Assembly: GCA_937950315.1 (NCBI GenBank)
Contig: CALFDU010000083.1
Span: 1-64,000, forward strand
DNA: 64,000 bases
DNA from: an uncultured Saprospiraceae bacterium
Lineage (GTDB): Bacteria; Bacteroidota; Bacteroidia; Chitinophagales; Saprospiraceae
Direction of reading: 5' to 3'
How positions within the stretch are numbered: the stretch's first letter is position 1; each line of letters starts with the position of its first letter. This document shows positions 57,147 to 64,000 of the stretch, piece after piece. The notes under the pieces were generated by a model. That model ran no database searches. It was not told the DNA's origin and worked only from the letters and a program-made list of their open reading frames with translations. The translations under genes were made by a program, and so were the position numbers.

Positions 57147-57599
57147 TTATTTGGTGGGAATTGTTTCTTTTGTGTCAAACTCTTGAGCAAATTCTCTGTA
57201 ACTGTTTTGTGCATATTCTATTTGTTCTGTTTTATCTAGCTTGTTTTGAAACTGATTCATTCCGCGATTGAGTTTTCTAATGTGTTTATCACTCCAAATA
57301 ACCAATTCCATAATTAAAGGCGCCAATTCAATTCCTTTTTCTGTAAGTAGGTAAATGTTTTCTTTTTTGTTGCTGCTTAATTTTCTTTTGCTAATTACAT
57401 CCAAGGATTCTAAAAGTTTTAATCTTGATGACAAGAGATTGGTAGCGACATTTTCATCTGAAGCCACGAATTCTTTGAAAGTTTTTTTCTTATGCATCAG
57501 CATATCTCTCACGATTAGTAACGACCATTTATCTCCAATTAAATCAAGTGCAGAGGCAATGAGGCAGGATGATCGAAATTTATTAATAATCTTCGGCAT
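57147..57599 (-). CDS. HxlR-family winged-helix regulator
   Basis: 150 residues with the HxlR core: CLIASALDLIGDKWSLLIVR, TFKEFVASDENVATNLLSSR (recognition helix region) and the wing SKRKLSSNKKENIYLLTEKG. Members respond to small molecules or redox stress and usually control the divergent neighbour; here a membrane protein starts 64 nt away. Twin palindromes occupy that space. Confidence 0.9.
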   Translation of the reverse strand: MPKIINKFRSSCLIASALDLIGDKWSLLIVRDMLMHKKKTFKEFVASDENVATNLLSSRLKLLESLDVISKRKLSSNKKENIYLLTEKGIELAPLIMELVIWSDKHIRKLNRGMNQFQNKLDKTEQIEYAQNSYREFAQEFDTKETIPTK

Positions 57600-57605
57600 T
57601 TTTTG

Positions 57606-57650
57606 CTTTAAATTGTAAAGTAATATGTAGTTTAGCTTTATAAATTAAAG
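57606..57650. promoter_or_regulatory. twin palindromes between hxlR and its divergent neighbour
   Basis: CTTTA-N5-TAAAG occurs at 57606-57620 and again at 57636-57650, exactly 30 bp apart, in the 63-nt intergenic space. These are good candidates for HxlR dimer sites that control both directions. Confidence 0.55.
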
Positions 57651-57662
57651 TTAAATAAAATT

Positions 57663-58358
57663 ATGTTAGCAGGACATTATGCAACTGCTTTGGTTGCTTA
57701 TCAAAAATACCCAAAGGGTACCTTGTTGTTTTTTTTACTTGCTTCACAGCTGCAAGATTTATTGTGGTTTGCCTTTCATTATTTGGGTTTGGAAAGAACT
57801 ACACCCAATGATGTTTTTGACACAACAGTCAGTAATATGGTTGTAAATATGCTTTACAGCCATGATTTGGTTCCTTTGATTGCGTGGCTCATCATCATAT
57901 TCTTGATAGGGAAGTTTGTTTTTAAGGATAATAAAATTGGATTGGTTGGTGCAGCTTTGGTGCTGGGTCATTTTGTTTTAGATTTCTTTTCAGGACATCC
58001 TCATCACATTTTTGGACTAGATTCAAGCGCTGTAGGGCTAGGAAATTACAAAACAAATGTTTATCAAGCTATCGGAATTGAAGCCATTGCGATTGTTGGC
58101 ATTCTTTGGTATTTCTTTAAACAAGAAAGTAAAAACGGAATTCAACGTAGCTCTAAAAACAAAGCATATATCATTGGCTTGTTTGTTTTTGGAATCGTTT
58201 TTATGTTGTCTATTGCCACTACTTCTTTTAGAGAATTGCTTAACATTCCAGTATTTGATTTGGGTTTCAATACAAGTGTTCCAACTTTGATAATCACCTA
58301 TGTAGGAATGATTATTTACCTAAATCATTTTGTTCCTAAATATGACAGGAAGAATTAG
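57663..58358 (+). CDS. multi-pass membrane protein, YdjM/DUF457-like
   Basis: 231 residues. The N-terminal MLAGHYATALVAYQKYP and LGHFVLDFFSGHPHHIFG contain His residues like those of the membrane-bound metal-dependent hydrolase (YdjM/DUF457) group. There are about six membrane segments (PLIAWLIIIFLIGKFVF; AYIIGLFVFGIVFMLSI; LIITYVGMIIYLNHF). Function is unknown; enzymatic activity is not demonstrated by the sequence. It is divergent from the HxlR gene and likely regulated by it. Confidence 0.75.
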   Translation: MLAGHYATALVAYQKYPKGTLLFFLLASQLQDLLWFAFHYLGLERTTPNDVFDTTVSNMVVNMLYSHDLVPLIAWLIIIFLIGKFVFKDNKIGLVGAALVLGHFVLDFFSGHPHHIFGLDSSAVGLGNYKTNVYQAIGIEAIAIVGILWYFFKQESKNGIQRSSKNKAYIIGLFVFGIVFMLSIATTSFRELLNIPVFDLGFNTSVPTLIITYVGMIIYLNHFVPKYDRKN

Positions 58359-58602
58359 CAAGTAGGCTGATAGGGAAAATTTAATTTTGACTATTTAATA
58401 ATGGCTATCGGATTACATGTATCCAGTGTATCCCGTAGGGTATGTTGTTGTTAAACGATGTCATGTAATGGACTTTATTTTGTTACATCTTTCCATAATG
58501 GTTGATTGATCCAATTTTTTGGAAAGCCCGTATGGTTTATATCAACTTCTTTCTACTTATCAAGTAGGTTAAAACTTGTTTTCATTGTCTTAAAAACAGA
58601 AA

Positions 58603-58673
58603 ACCTCCCAAAAATGCACATCGTTGAGAGGTCCGGGAGGTATTGATATTGCGAATATATAGTATATACTATA
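58603..58673. other. inverted repeats in the 440-nt gap 58359-58797
   Basis: ACCTCCC (58603-58609) pairs with GGGAGGT (58635-58641), and TATAGTATATACTATA (58658-58673) is a perfect 16-bp palindrome 125 nt before the first nucleotidyltransferase. The first has no T-tract, so it is not a standard terminator. The second may be an operator. Nothing else supportable is in the gap. Confidence 0.5.
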
Positions 58674-58797
58674 CATATGGTTTTTATTGATGTGTTTTTT
58701 ATTGAGATCTATTGCTCGTCTCGAACATTACTCTGTGATATGATGACCTGTTACATTCAATGCTGCTTTGTTCTTAAGTTTTTATAATTTGCAAATT

Positions 58798-59553
58798 ATG
58801 AAAGAAAAAATCATTGAACATATCCATCAACTCGAAAAAGAACAAGGAATCTCTATTTTACTGGCGGCGGAAAGTGGAAGTAGGGCATGGGGTTGTCCTT
58901 CTCCAGATAGCGATTATGATGTGAGGATTATATATAAGAGGCCTAAATCAGATTACCTCAAGATTGATGACATGCCGGATACCATTAATTATTTTCATGG
59001 TGTATTGTTGGACATCAATGGATGGGATATAAAAAAGACGCTTAAGCTCATTCGTAAATCTAATGCAACCCCTTTTGAGTGGAGTCAATCTCCAATTGTG
59101 TATAGTGAGGTAGGAGATTTTAGATCTGAGATCTTGGACTTGTGTAAAGAATATTTTCAGGCTCGTCATTCTGTAAATCATTATAGAGGAATTGCAAAAA
59201 ATAGCTACGCAAGCAATGACCTTACTGGTGAAATAAAACTTAAGAAATTATTTTATGTTCTGAGGCCATTGATGGCAGCAAAGTGGATCATTCTTAAAAA
59301 TGAAATTCCGCCAATGGATATTCCTAATTTGATTTCAATCATCGAGCGTAAAGAGGTTGTGGATCATATCAATGATTTGTTGGAAATTAAAAGTGCTGCT
59401 AATGAAAACTATGTCCATAAGATGGATCCGTTGATTGTTGATTTTATAGAAGACGAATTTAATTATGTGAGCGCTGCTCAAGTTAAGGATGTGGAGAAAA
59501 CTTACTCTTCAGATTTATTGAATCAAAAATTTAAGGAAATCATTGAGGGCTAA
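58798..59553 (+). CDS. polymerase-beta-type nucleotidyltransferase (YcgL/COG3541-like)
   Basis: 251 residues from ATG 58798 (the frame opens at TTG 58768). The nucleotidyltransferase signature is AESGSRAWGCPSPDSDYDVR: GSR followed by the metal pair D-S-D-Y-D. A helical C-terminal part follows (FYVLRPLMAAKWI). COG3541-type enzymes have been linked by comparative genomics to RNA repair and conflict systems; no substrate is shown here. The gene overlaps the next, related one by 11 nt. Confidence 0.85.
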   Translation: MKEKIIEHIHQLEKEQGISILLAAESGSRAWGCPSPDSDYDVRIIYKRPKSDYLKIDDMPDTINYFHGVLLDINGWDIKKTLKLIRKSNATPFEWSQSPIVYSEVGDFRSEILDLCKEYFQARHSVNHYRGIAKNSYASNDLTGEIKLKKLFYVLRPLMAAKWIILKNEIPPMDIPNLISIIERKEVVDHINDLLEIKSAANENYVHKMDPLIVDFIEDEFNYVSAAQVKDVEKTYSSDLLNQKFKEIIEG

Positions 59554-60613
59554 TATTGATATTGAATTTCTGAGAAAGAATAAGTTGATTCTTCTTGAAT
59601 GTATTTCTGGGAGTCGAGCTTATAATTTGGATTTGCCTACATCTGATACGGACATCAAAGGTGTGTTTTATCTTCCTAAAAACATGTTCTATGGCTTTGA
59701 TTACATTCCACAAATTGCCAATGAATCTAACGATGTTGTTTTTTATGAAATTGGTAGATTTTTAGAATTGCTATCTAAAAACAATCCGAATATTCTTGAA
59801 CTGCTCGATACTCCAAAGGATAAAATTCTTGTCAAGCATCCCATTATGGAAAAGGTGAAAACCGAAGATTTTCTTTCTAAGAAATGCAAAGATACTTTCG
59901 GGGGATATGCATTTACGCAAGTGAGAAAGGCACGAGGCTTAAATAAAAAAATCGTCAATCCAATCGCCAAAGAAAGGAAACTTGTTTTAGACTTTTGCTA
60001 TGTGCTGAACAAACAGGGTTCAATGCCATTAAGGCAATGGCTCAAGGAAAACGACAAAAGACAAGAACAAATAGGTCTGGTCAATGTGCCGAACTTCAAA
60101 AATACCTATGGTCTTTATTACGATGGCACCTCACAGCTAGGATATCAAGGAGTGATGAAAAAGGAAACGGCAACAACCGTTTTATTGAGTAGCATTCCAA
60201 AAGAGGAAGTACCCGTATCGTATCTGCAATTTAATCAAGATGGATATATTAAATATAGAAAGGATTATAGGGAATATTGGGATTGGGTAGATAAAAGGAA
60301 TGCGGCAAGATATGAGGACAATATTCAGCATGGGAAAAATTACGACTCTAAAAATATGATGCATACTTTCCGGCTGCTGGATATGGCAGAAGAAATCTTA
60401 AGAGAAGGAAAAATATATGTTCACAGAAGTAATCGAGAGGAATTACTCGCTATCCGAAATGGGAAATGGCAATACGATGAACTGATCCGGATGGCGAATG
60501 AAAAAATGAAATCTGTGGAAAGCGCTTTCCAGACTTCAAAATTGCAAGATGAACCAGATGAAGAGAAGATTGAAAACTTATTGATAGAAATAAGAAATCA
60601 ACTTTATGTCTAG
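59543..60613 (+). CDS. second polymerase-beta-type nucleotidyltransferase
   Basis: 356 residues starting at TTG 59543. The signature LECISGSRAYNLDLPTSDTD has GSR and the acidic pair D-T-D, homologous in layout to the upstream gene but longer. It has a conserved NPNILELLDTP and a C-terminal helical region (MHTFRLLDMAEEILREG). It is translationally coupled to the first NTase, so they probably form a heteromeric pair. The last residues RNQLYV and the stop lie inside the 86-bp dispersed repeat. Confidence 0.85.
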   Translation: MRANIDIEFLRKNKLILLECISGSRAYNLDLPTSDTDIKGVFYLPKNMFYGFDYIPQIANESNDVVFYEIGRFLELLSKNNPNILELLDTPKDKILVKHPIMEKVKTEDFLSKKCKDTFGGYAFTQVRKARGLNKKIVNPIAKERKLVLDFCYVLNKQGSMPLRQWLKENDKRQEQIGLVNVPNFKNTYGLYYDGTSQLGYQGVMKKETATTVLLSSIPKEEVPVSYLQFNQDGYIKYRKDYREYWDWVDKRNAARYEDNIQHGKNYDSKNMMHTFRLLDMAEEILREGKIYVHRSNREELLAIRNGKWQYDELIRMANEKMKSVESAFQTSKLQDEPDEEKIENLLIEIRNQLYV

Positions 60614-60677
60614 GGTTTCCATCCAGAAAGCGAATGATCAATGATGCACTCGGCAACATTTGCGGAAGCGATATGAT
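60592..60677. repeat. 86-bp dispersed repeat, copy B
   Basis: Matches 57036-57121 at 81 of 86 positions. It begins inside the last codons of the nucleotidyltransferase gene and includes its stop codon. It ends in ACATTTGCGGAAGCG. Together with the 175 nt after it, it fills the gap to the next gene (60853). Confidence 0.85.
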
Positions 60678-60852
60678 GGGGGAGAAAATCTAGAAAATGG
60701 GGTGGATGGGAGATCCTGGAAGTCATCGTGTGGGGTCAAATTCATGAATTCTTGGGAATTTTAATGTTAAATGGGGGGAAAATCCAATAACTATCATATT
60801 AAATATGTTTGTAATATGATAAGTAGTACCTTAGACCTACAAACAAAAGATT

Positions 60853-61590
60853 ATGTATAAGTATATCGCCTCATTGATGCTTCTGGTATTCTTCACGTCG
60901 TGCAAGGATAATGGCAATTCTAGTAATTACAATAATGATTCTGTGGTTTTTGAGACGATGGAGCTGGAGGCGATGCAGAAATACAATGAGTCGCCGGCGG
61001 ATGCGATTCCTTTGTTTCAAAAGCTGGTGGAGAAGGCGAGGGAGCTGGGTGATCTGCCAAAGGCGGGCATGGCGAATCTGAATCTTGCGGGCATCTATGA
61101 GGAGACGCTGGGTGATTATGCGAGTGCGGTGAAATACAGCAAGGCGGCGCTTGAGGACTGGACGGCCGTAGACGATAAGAAGGAGATTGCGAATGTGCTG
61201 AAGTATCTGGGGTATGTGCAGGGATTGAACAACAATGCTGCGGAAGGTGAAATGAATATCAACAAGGCGATTGAGATGTATGAGGGGATGGACTACCTGC
61301 CGGGCGTGGCGATTTCTCATCTGAATATGGCGAAGGTGAAGTTGCATCAGGGAGATCTGACGACGGCACTGGAGTATGCGAAGATGTCAAAGTCTTACTG
61401 GAGAGATACGGAGAATCAGGCGCGGATGTTTGATGCGAACTTGGTGGCGATTGATATCTATAAGCAGCAGGGGAAAAATAGTACGGTGCTGAAGTTGATC
61501 AATGAAAACAAAGACATTGCGAGAGGAACGAGTATCGGTAAGATGGCTTTGGATAAATTTGAAACGCACGTAAGGGTAGAGGATAAATAA
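60853..61590 (+). CDS. TPR-repeat lipoprotein
   Basis: 245 residues with a lipoprotein signal (MYKYIASLMLLVFFTSCKD; lipobox FTSC). About five TPR repeats follow (AGMANLNLAGIYEETLGDYA; IANVLKYLGYVQGLNNNAAE; AISHLNMAKVKLHQGDLTTA). It is probably a scaffold in the periplasm or at the outer membrane. Codon use is more G+C-rich (GCG, CTG) than in the genes to its left, hinting at a different history. Confidence 0.85.
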   Translation: MYKYIASLMLLVFFTSCKDNGNSSNYNNDSVVFETMELEAMQKYNESPADAIPLFQKLVEKARELGDLPKAGMANLNLAGIYEETLGDYASAVKYSKAALEDWTAVDDKKEIANVLKYLGYVQGLNNNAAEGEMNINKAIEMYEGMDYLPGVAISHLNMAKVKLHQGDLTTALEYAKMSKSYWRDTENQARMFDANLVAIDIYKQQGKNSTVLKLINENKDIARGTSIGKMALDKFETHVRVEDK

Positions 61591-61689
61591 ATGTGGTGCT
61601 GCATCGGGTGCCAAATTCTGAATGGTGCTCGCTGAAATATCTTGTCTCGCGATCTGAATGATCGGGAATCATCTGTGATAAGGCTGGGG

Positions 61690-62103
61690 TCAATAATTGT
61701 AGTCGTCAATAAAAACTTGACCGACGTAGTCTTCCATTTTTTCGGCCTTGTAAAGTTTCCAATGTTGGTGGATGTCGGGTCTGTTTTCTAGGACTTGTAC
61801 AAAATTACGGGTTGGGTTTTTGCGCTTGAGGCCGCTGCGCAATTCTCTTGCAATGTCTTGGTCTGTGACTACCTCCAAAAAATCTTCCATGACAAAAATC
61901 AATTTTTGCTTGGGCATGGGTGGCACCTTGATGTAATTGCCACTTTTCTTTTCTAGTAATGCAATCTGCTCTTTTGTGTCGGGCGTTTTTAATGCGTCGA
62001 GCGCAAATGAATGTACGGTCCGAGCATGTTTGTCAACATAACAAAGGTTTCCTTTTTCCAAAAGGATAGAAACTTCTTTTACGAGTGCTAGCGGTGATTG
62101 CAT
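61690..62103 (-). CDS. UPF0158 family protein
   Basis: A 137-residue cytoplasmic protein with the UPF0158 pattern (PPMPKQKLIFVMEDFLEVVT, then LRSGLKRKNPTRNFVQVLEN, then WKLYKAEKMEDYVGQVF). Function unknown in the family. Convergent with the TPR lipoprotein gene; about 100 nt separate them. Confidence 0.8.
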   Translation of the reverse strand: MQSPLALVKEVSILLEKGNLCYVDKHARTVHSFALDALKTPDTKEQIALLEKKSGNYIKVPPMPKQKLIFVMEDFLEVVTDQDIARELRSGLKRKNPTRNFVQVLENRPDIHQHWKLYKAEKMEDYVGQVFIDDYNY

Positions 62104-62220
62104 CTTTGGTTTTGCTTGTGGAAGGCGAAGGTAGTCAGTATTCCTAGAAAGTAGATTGTGGTGGGGTGTTTATTTGTCGAAAGAGTAAGGAGGAGGGATG
62201 GGAAGGGTCTGGTGCATCAG

Positions 62221-62748
62221 CTAAAATTCTTCGGTGACTCGGAAGGAATTTTCTAGGATGTCAAAACCTATTTCATTTTCGTTGAGGTCGTCGTCGGCGC
62301 CTTGCTTGGTGATGACAAAGGTTTTGCCCTTGACATTGAAGGCGATGATCCTGCCCTGGTGTGGGATCTTGAATAGGCTCATGGTGTAGTCGGTCTGGCG
62401 GCTTTTGATGCCATTGAATTCTCCGGTGTAGGTGTCCGAAAATTGTAGGTTGGCATTTCTGAGGATGATGCTGGATGAATGGAAATCTTTGCTTTCAGCG
62501 ATGAGGTCGTCTAGGTCGCCATCAAACTCGTCGATCTCTGACCAACTGACGGTGAACAAACCACTGGAGCCGAACTCTTTGTTTTCGATGGATACATAGG
62601 TGACTGCGGCAAACTGCTTCTCTTCCGTGATCTTCCAACCATCGGGGCAGGTGAAATAGACATCGCTGGTAGTCAGGTTTTTGCCCGAAGAAACGAAGCA
62701 TCCTGTAAAGAGAAAGGCCATCCAAAAACCCAAAAGCAACCTGGTCAT
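62221..62748 (-). CDS. hypothetical lipoprotein
   Basis: 175 residues with a lipoprotein signal (MTRLLLGFWMAFLFTGCF; lipobox FTGC). A PsbP/DUF-like alpha-beta mature part follows (FTCPDGWKITEEKQFAAVTY, then FNVKGKTFVITKQGADDDLN), reminiscent of small stress-related lipoproteins, but no specific family is recognised. G+C-rich relative to the window's left half. Confidence 0.75.
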   Translation of the reverse strand: MTRLLLGFWMAFLFTGCFVSSGKNLTTSDVYFTCPDGWKITEEKQFAAVTYVSIENKEFGSSGLFTVSWSEIDEFDGDLDDLIAESKDFHSSSIILRNANLQFSDTYTGEFNGIKSRQTDYTMSLFKIPHQGRIIAFNVKGKTFVITKQGADDDLNENEIGFDILENSFRVTEEF

Positions 62749-62970
62749 AATTTCATTTTCTAGTCAAACAATGCACTTTCTCGATGGCAGGTAGTCGGGG
62801 TAATCGATAGGTATTACTGGGCAGCCTGTCTAGGATATAAACCATCGGTGATCCATCTTTATTTTGAAGATAGATTTAAATTCAAAGAAGAAAGTGGATT
62901 TTTGGCGTTAAAAATGACCAATTCATTGTTTTTTGAGAACTTCTGGTGAGTTTGGATGTATATTAGATGT

Positions 62971-64000
62971 ATGCATCAAACGCTAAACCATATCCTCTTT
63001 GTTTTCTTGCTCACGGTGGCTTCCGTGGGGCAAAGTGTAGCGCAATCTGTGCCGATTGAAAGTAGTAGTATCAATCAAAATGGGCAGATCGAATTGATGA
63101 TCAACTCATCCAGTGATCAGTACTATATTCTTCAGGTGAAAAACCCTCAGACGGGTGCGTTTGATATCAATGCTTCTATGACGCTGGGGCAGGCTGGGAT
63201 GACGATGATTACCGAATCACTAGAAGCATTGCCGGAGGATTATTATCGGGTGATGGCGTATTCCATTGACAATCCAGGAGATATAGATGGTGATGGTGTC
63301 GATGATATGGAGGAGTACGAAAATATTCCCTTGCATGCACCCTTGAATCCGGCGACGCCAGTGGCGGAAGAAGATGGTCTTGTGGCGATCGATGACTTTG
63401 CTACGTTCAAGGATTTGTCGATCCGACATGAGCTGGTGCAATGGTCAGAGTTTCTGAATGAGAAGGTGTTTGTCAAATTTATGATTGTTGATTTTTTCTC
63501 GGATGATCCGAAGACGTATTTTGTTAACAGCAACCAGCATGATCTTCATGCGGATTTTGCCGATGCGGTGGGGATTGATAATCTGGGAGACGAGGTCAAG
63601 AAGGGACAAATTATTTATCACCCGACGGTGATCAGCAACAATGGTACCTTGGGTGCCTACGCTTTTAATTATAGCAATGGGAATGGGCAGGATTTTGAAG
63701 TAGTCGAAAGGACGCATGAGTTGTTGGCTGCCAACATGCCTTTGCTGGAAAACAATCTTTCGCACTTTATCACAGAATTGAATACGGATGAATACGAACG
63801 AGACATTGACTTGTTTGAAGGATCGCGTGTGCCGATTCTGATCGAAGAAGATATTTTTGGAGAGGTGGATTACTGGGGATTGAATCCTGCAGAAGGATTT
63901 GGATTTTTTAGAATCGTAGGGCTTGAAGAAATTCCGGATGCCAGAGACATCGTATTGTATGAGTCTTTACCCAATTCTCTGCCGCGGGTGAGTGGGATCA
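62971..64000 (+). CDS. secreted protein with PEP-binding-like region, 3' end missing
   Basis: The frame is open from ATG 62971 to the window edge (343 codons, no stop). Signal peptide MHQTLNHILFVFLLTVASVG, then a beta region. A calcium-binding type loop DIDGDGVDDMEEYE (thrombospondin-3-like) is near residues 99-112. The stretch near the edge (YWGLNPAEGFGFFRIV, then DIVLYESLPNSLPRVSGI) resembles the phosphoenolpyruvate/pyruvate-binding part of PEP synthase-like proteins, as in some secreted Bacteroidota and planctomycete proteins. That assignment rests on a short match and needs the missing half. Confidence 0.65.
   Translation, partial: MHQTLNHILFVFLLTVASVGQSVAQSVPIESSSINQNGQIELMINSSSDQYYILQVKNPQTGAFDINASMTLGQAGMTMITESLEALPEDYYRVMAYSIDNPGDIDGDGVDDMEEYENIPLHAPLNPATPVAEEDGLVAIDDFATFKDLSIRHELVQWSEFLNEKVFVKFMIVDFFSDDPKTYFVNSNQHDLHADFADAVGIDNLGDEVKKGQIIYHPTVISNNGTLGAYAFNYSNGNGQDFEVVERTHELLAANMPLLENNLSHFITELNTDEYERDIDLFEGSRVPILIEEDIFGEVDYWGLNPAEGFGFFRIVGLEEIPDARDIVLYESLPNSLPRVSGI

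Overview
The window looks like the chromosome of a gliding-lineage Bacteroidota (a Saprospiria- or Cytophagia-like marine or freshwater bacterium is my guess, not proven). The support is an orphan GldM/PorM protein, secreted proteins with choice-of-anchor-J and ELWxxDGT-type repeats, small families that I know only from this phylum (DUF6909, DUF6503), AT-rich intergenic DNA, and start codons without Shine-Dalgarno sequences. No rRNA, tRNA, CRISPR array, transposase or prophage was recognised.

Layout. 1-9.1 kb: the tail of a histidine kinase, the ABC-F factor EttA, a DUF6909 phosphorylase-like protein, a decayed secreted-protein gene directly behind a thioredoxin-like protein, G-rich short repeats, and a kinase-aminotransferase fusion. 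9.3-13.5 kb: a YdeI-like protein, an ECF sigma factor of the DUF6596/TPR type with its YCII (DGPF) partner, and a secreted propeller-like protein. 13.6-20.8 kb: the divergent oxyR/katG pair, a PatB-type lyase, and a LytS/LytTR two-component pair.

20.9-29.6 kb is the most interesting part. It is a compact neutral-lipid storage locus: a coiled-coil phasin-like protein, a BTAD (SARP-like) regulator, two paralogous phasin-like proteins (one with a histone-H1-like Lys/Ala tail), an alpha/beta hydrolase, a wax-ester-synthase/DGAT fused to an SCP2 lipid-binding domain, and a convergent 1082-residue protein joining a GPAT-like acyltransferase, a HAD phosphatase and a PlsC-like acyltransferase. Together they could take glycerol-3-phosphate to triacylglycerol on a nucleoid-tethered lipid droplet. 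A heptamer direct repeat with 11-bp period sits where a SARP-type regulator would bind.

29.9-45.4 kb: a DUF4132 operon, a PIN toxin/antitoxin pair, a multidomain secreted adhesin-like protein, a DUF6503-RidA-serine hydrolase operon, a TPR histidine kinase with a beta-lactamase-fold lipoprotein, and a lone receiver. 45.6-54.0 kb: another TPR histidine kinase, a sulfotransferase gene bracketed by an 18-bp perfect inverted repeat, orphan gldM, and an AT-rich two-gene insertion followed by a copied scrap of the gldM 3' end. 54.0-57.2 kb is a small defence/addiction patch: an orphan XRE protein, hicAB with a phased operator array, and an XRE-ImmA peptidase with a PIN protein. 57.1-64 kb: an HxlR regulator with a divergent membrane protein, two polymerase-beta-type nucleotidyltransferases, small lipoproteins, UPF0158, and the start of a secreted PEP-binding-like protein.

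A dispersed 12-mer, ATTTGCGCAAGC, occurs six times (mostly intergenic). It forms inverted pairs at two places and has a variant inside an 86-bp repeat present twice.
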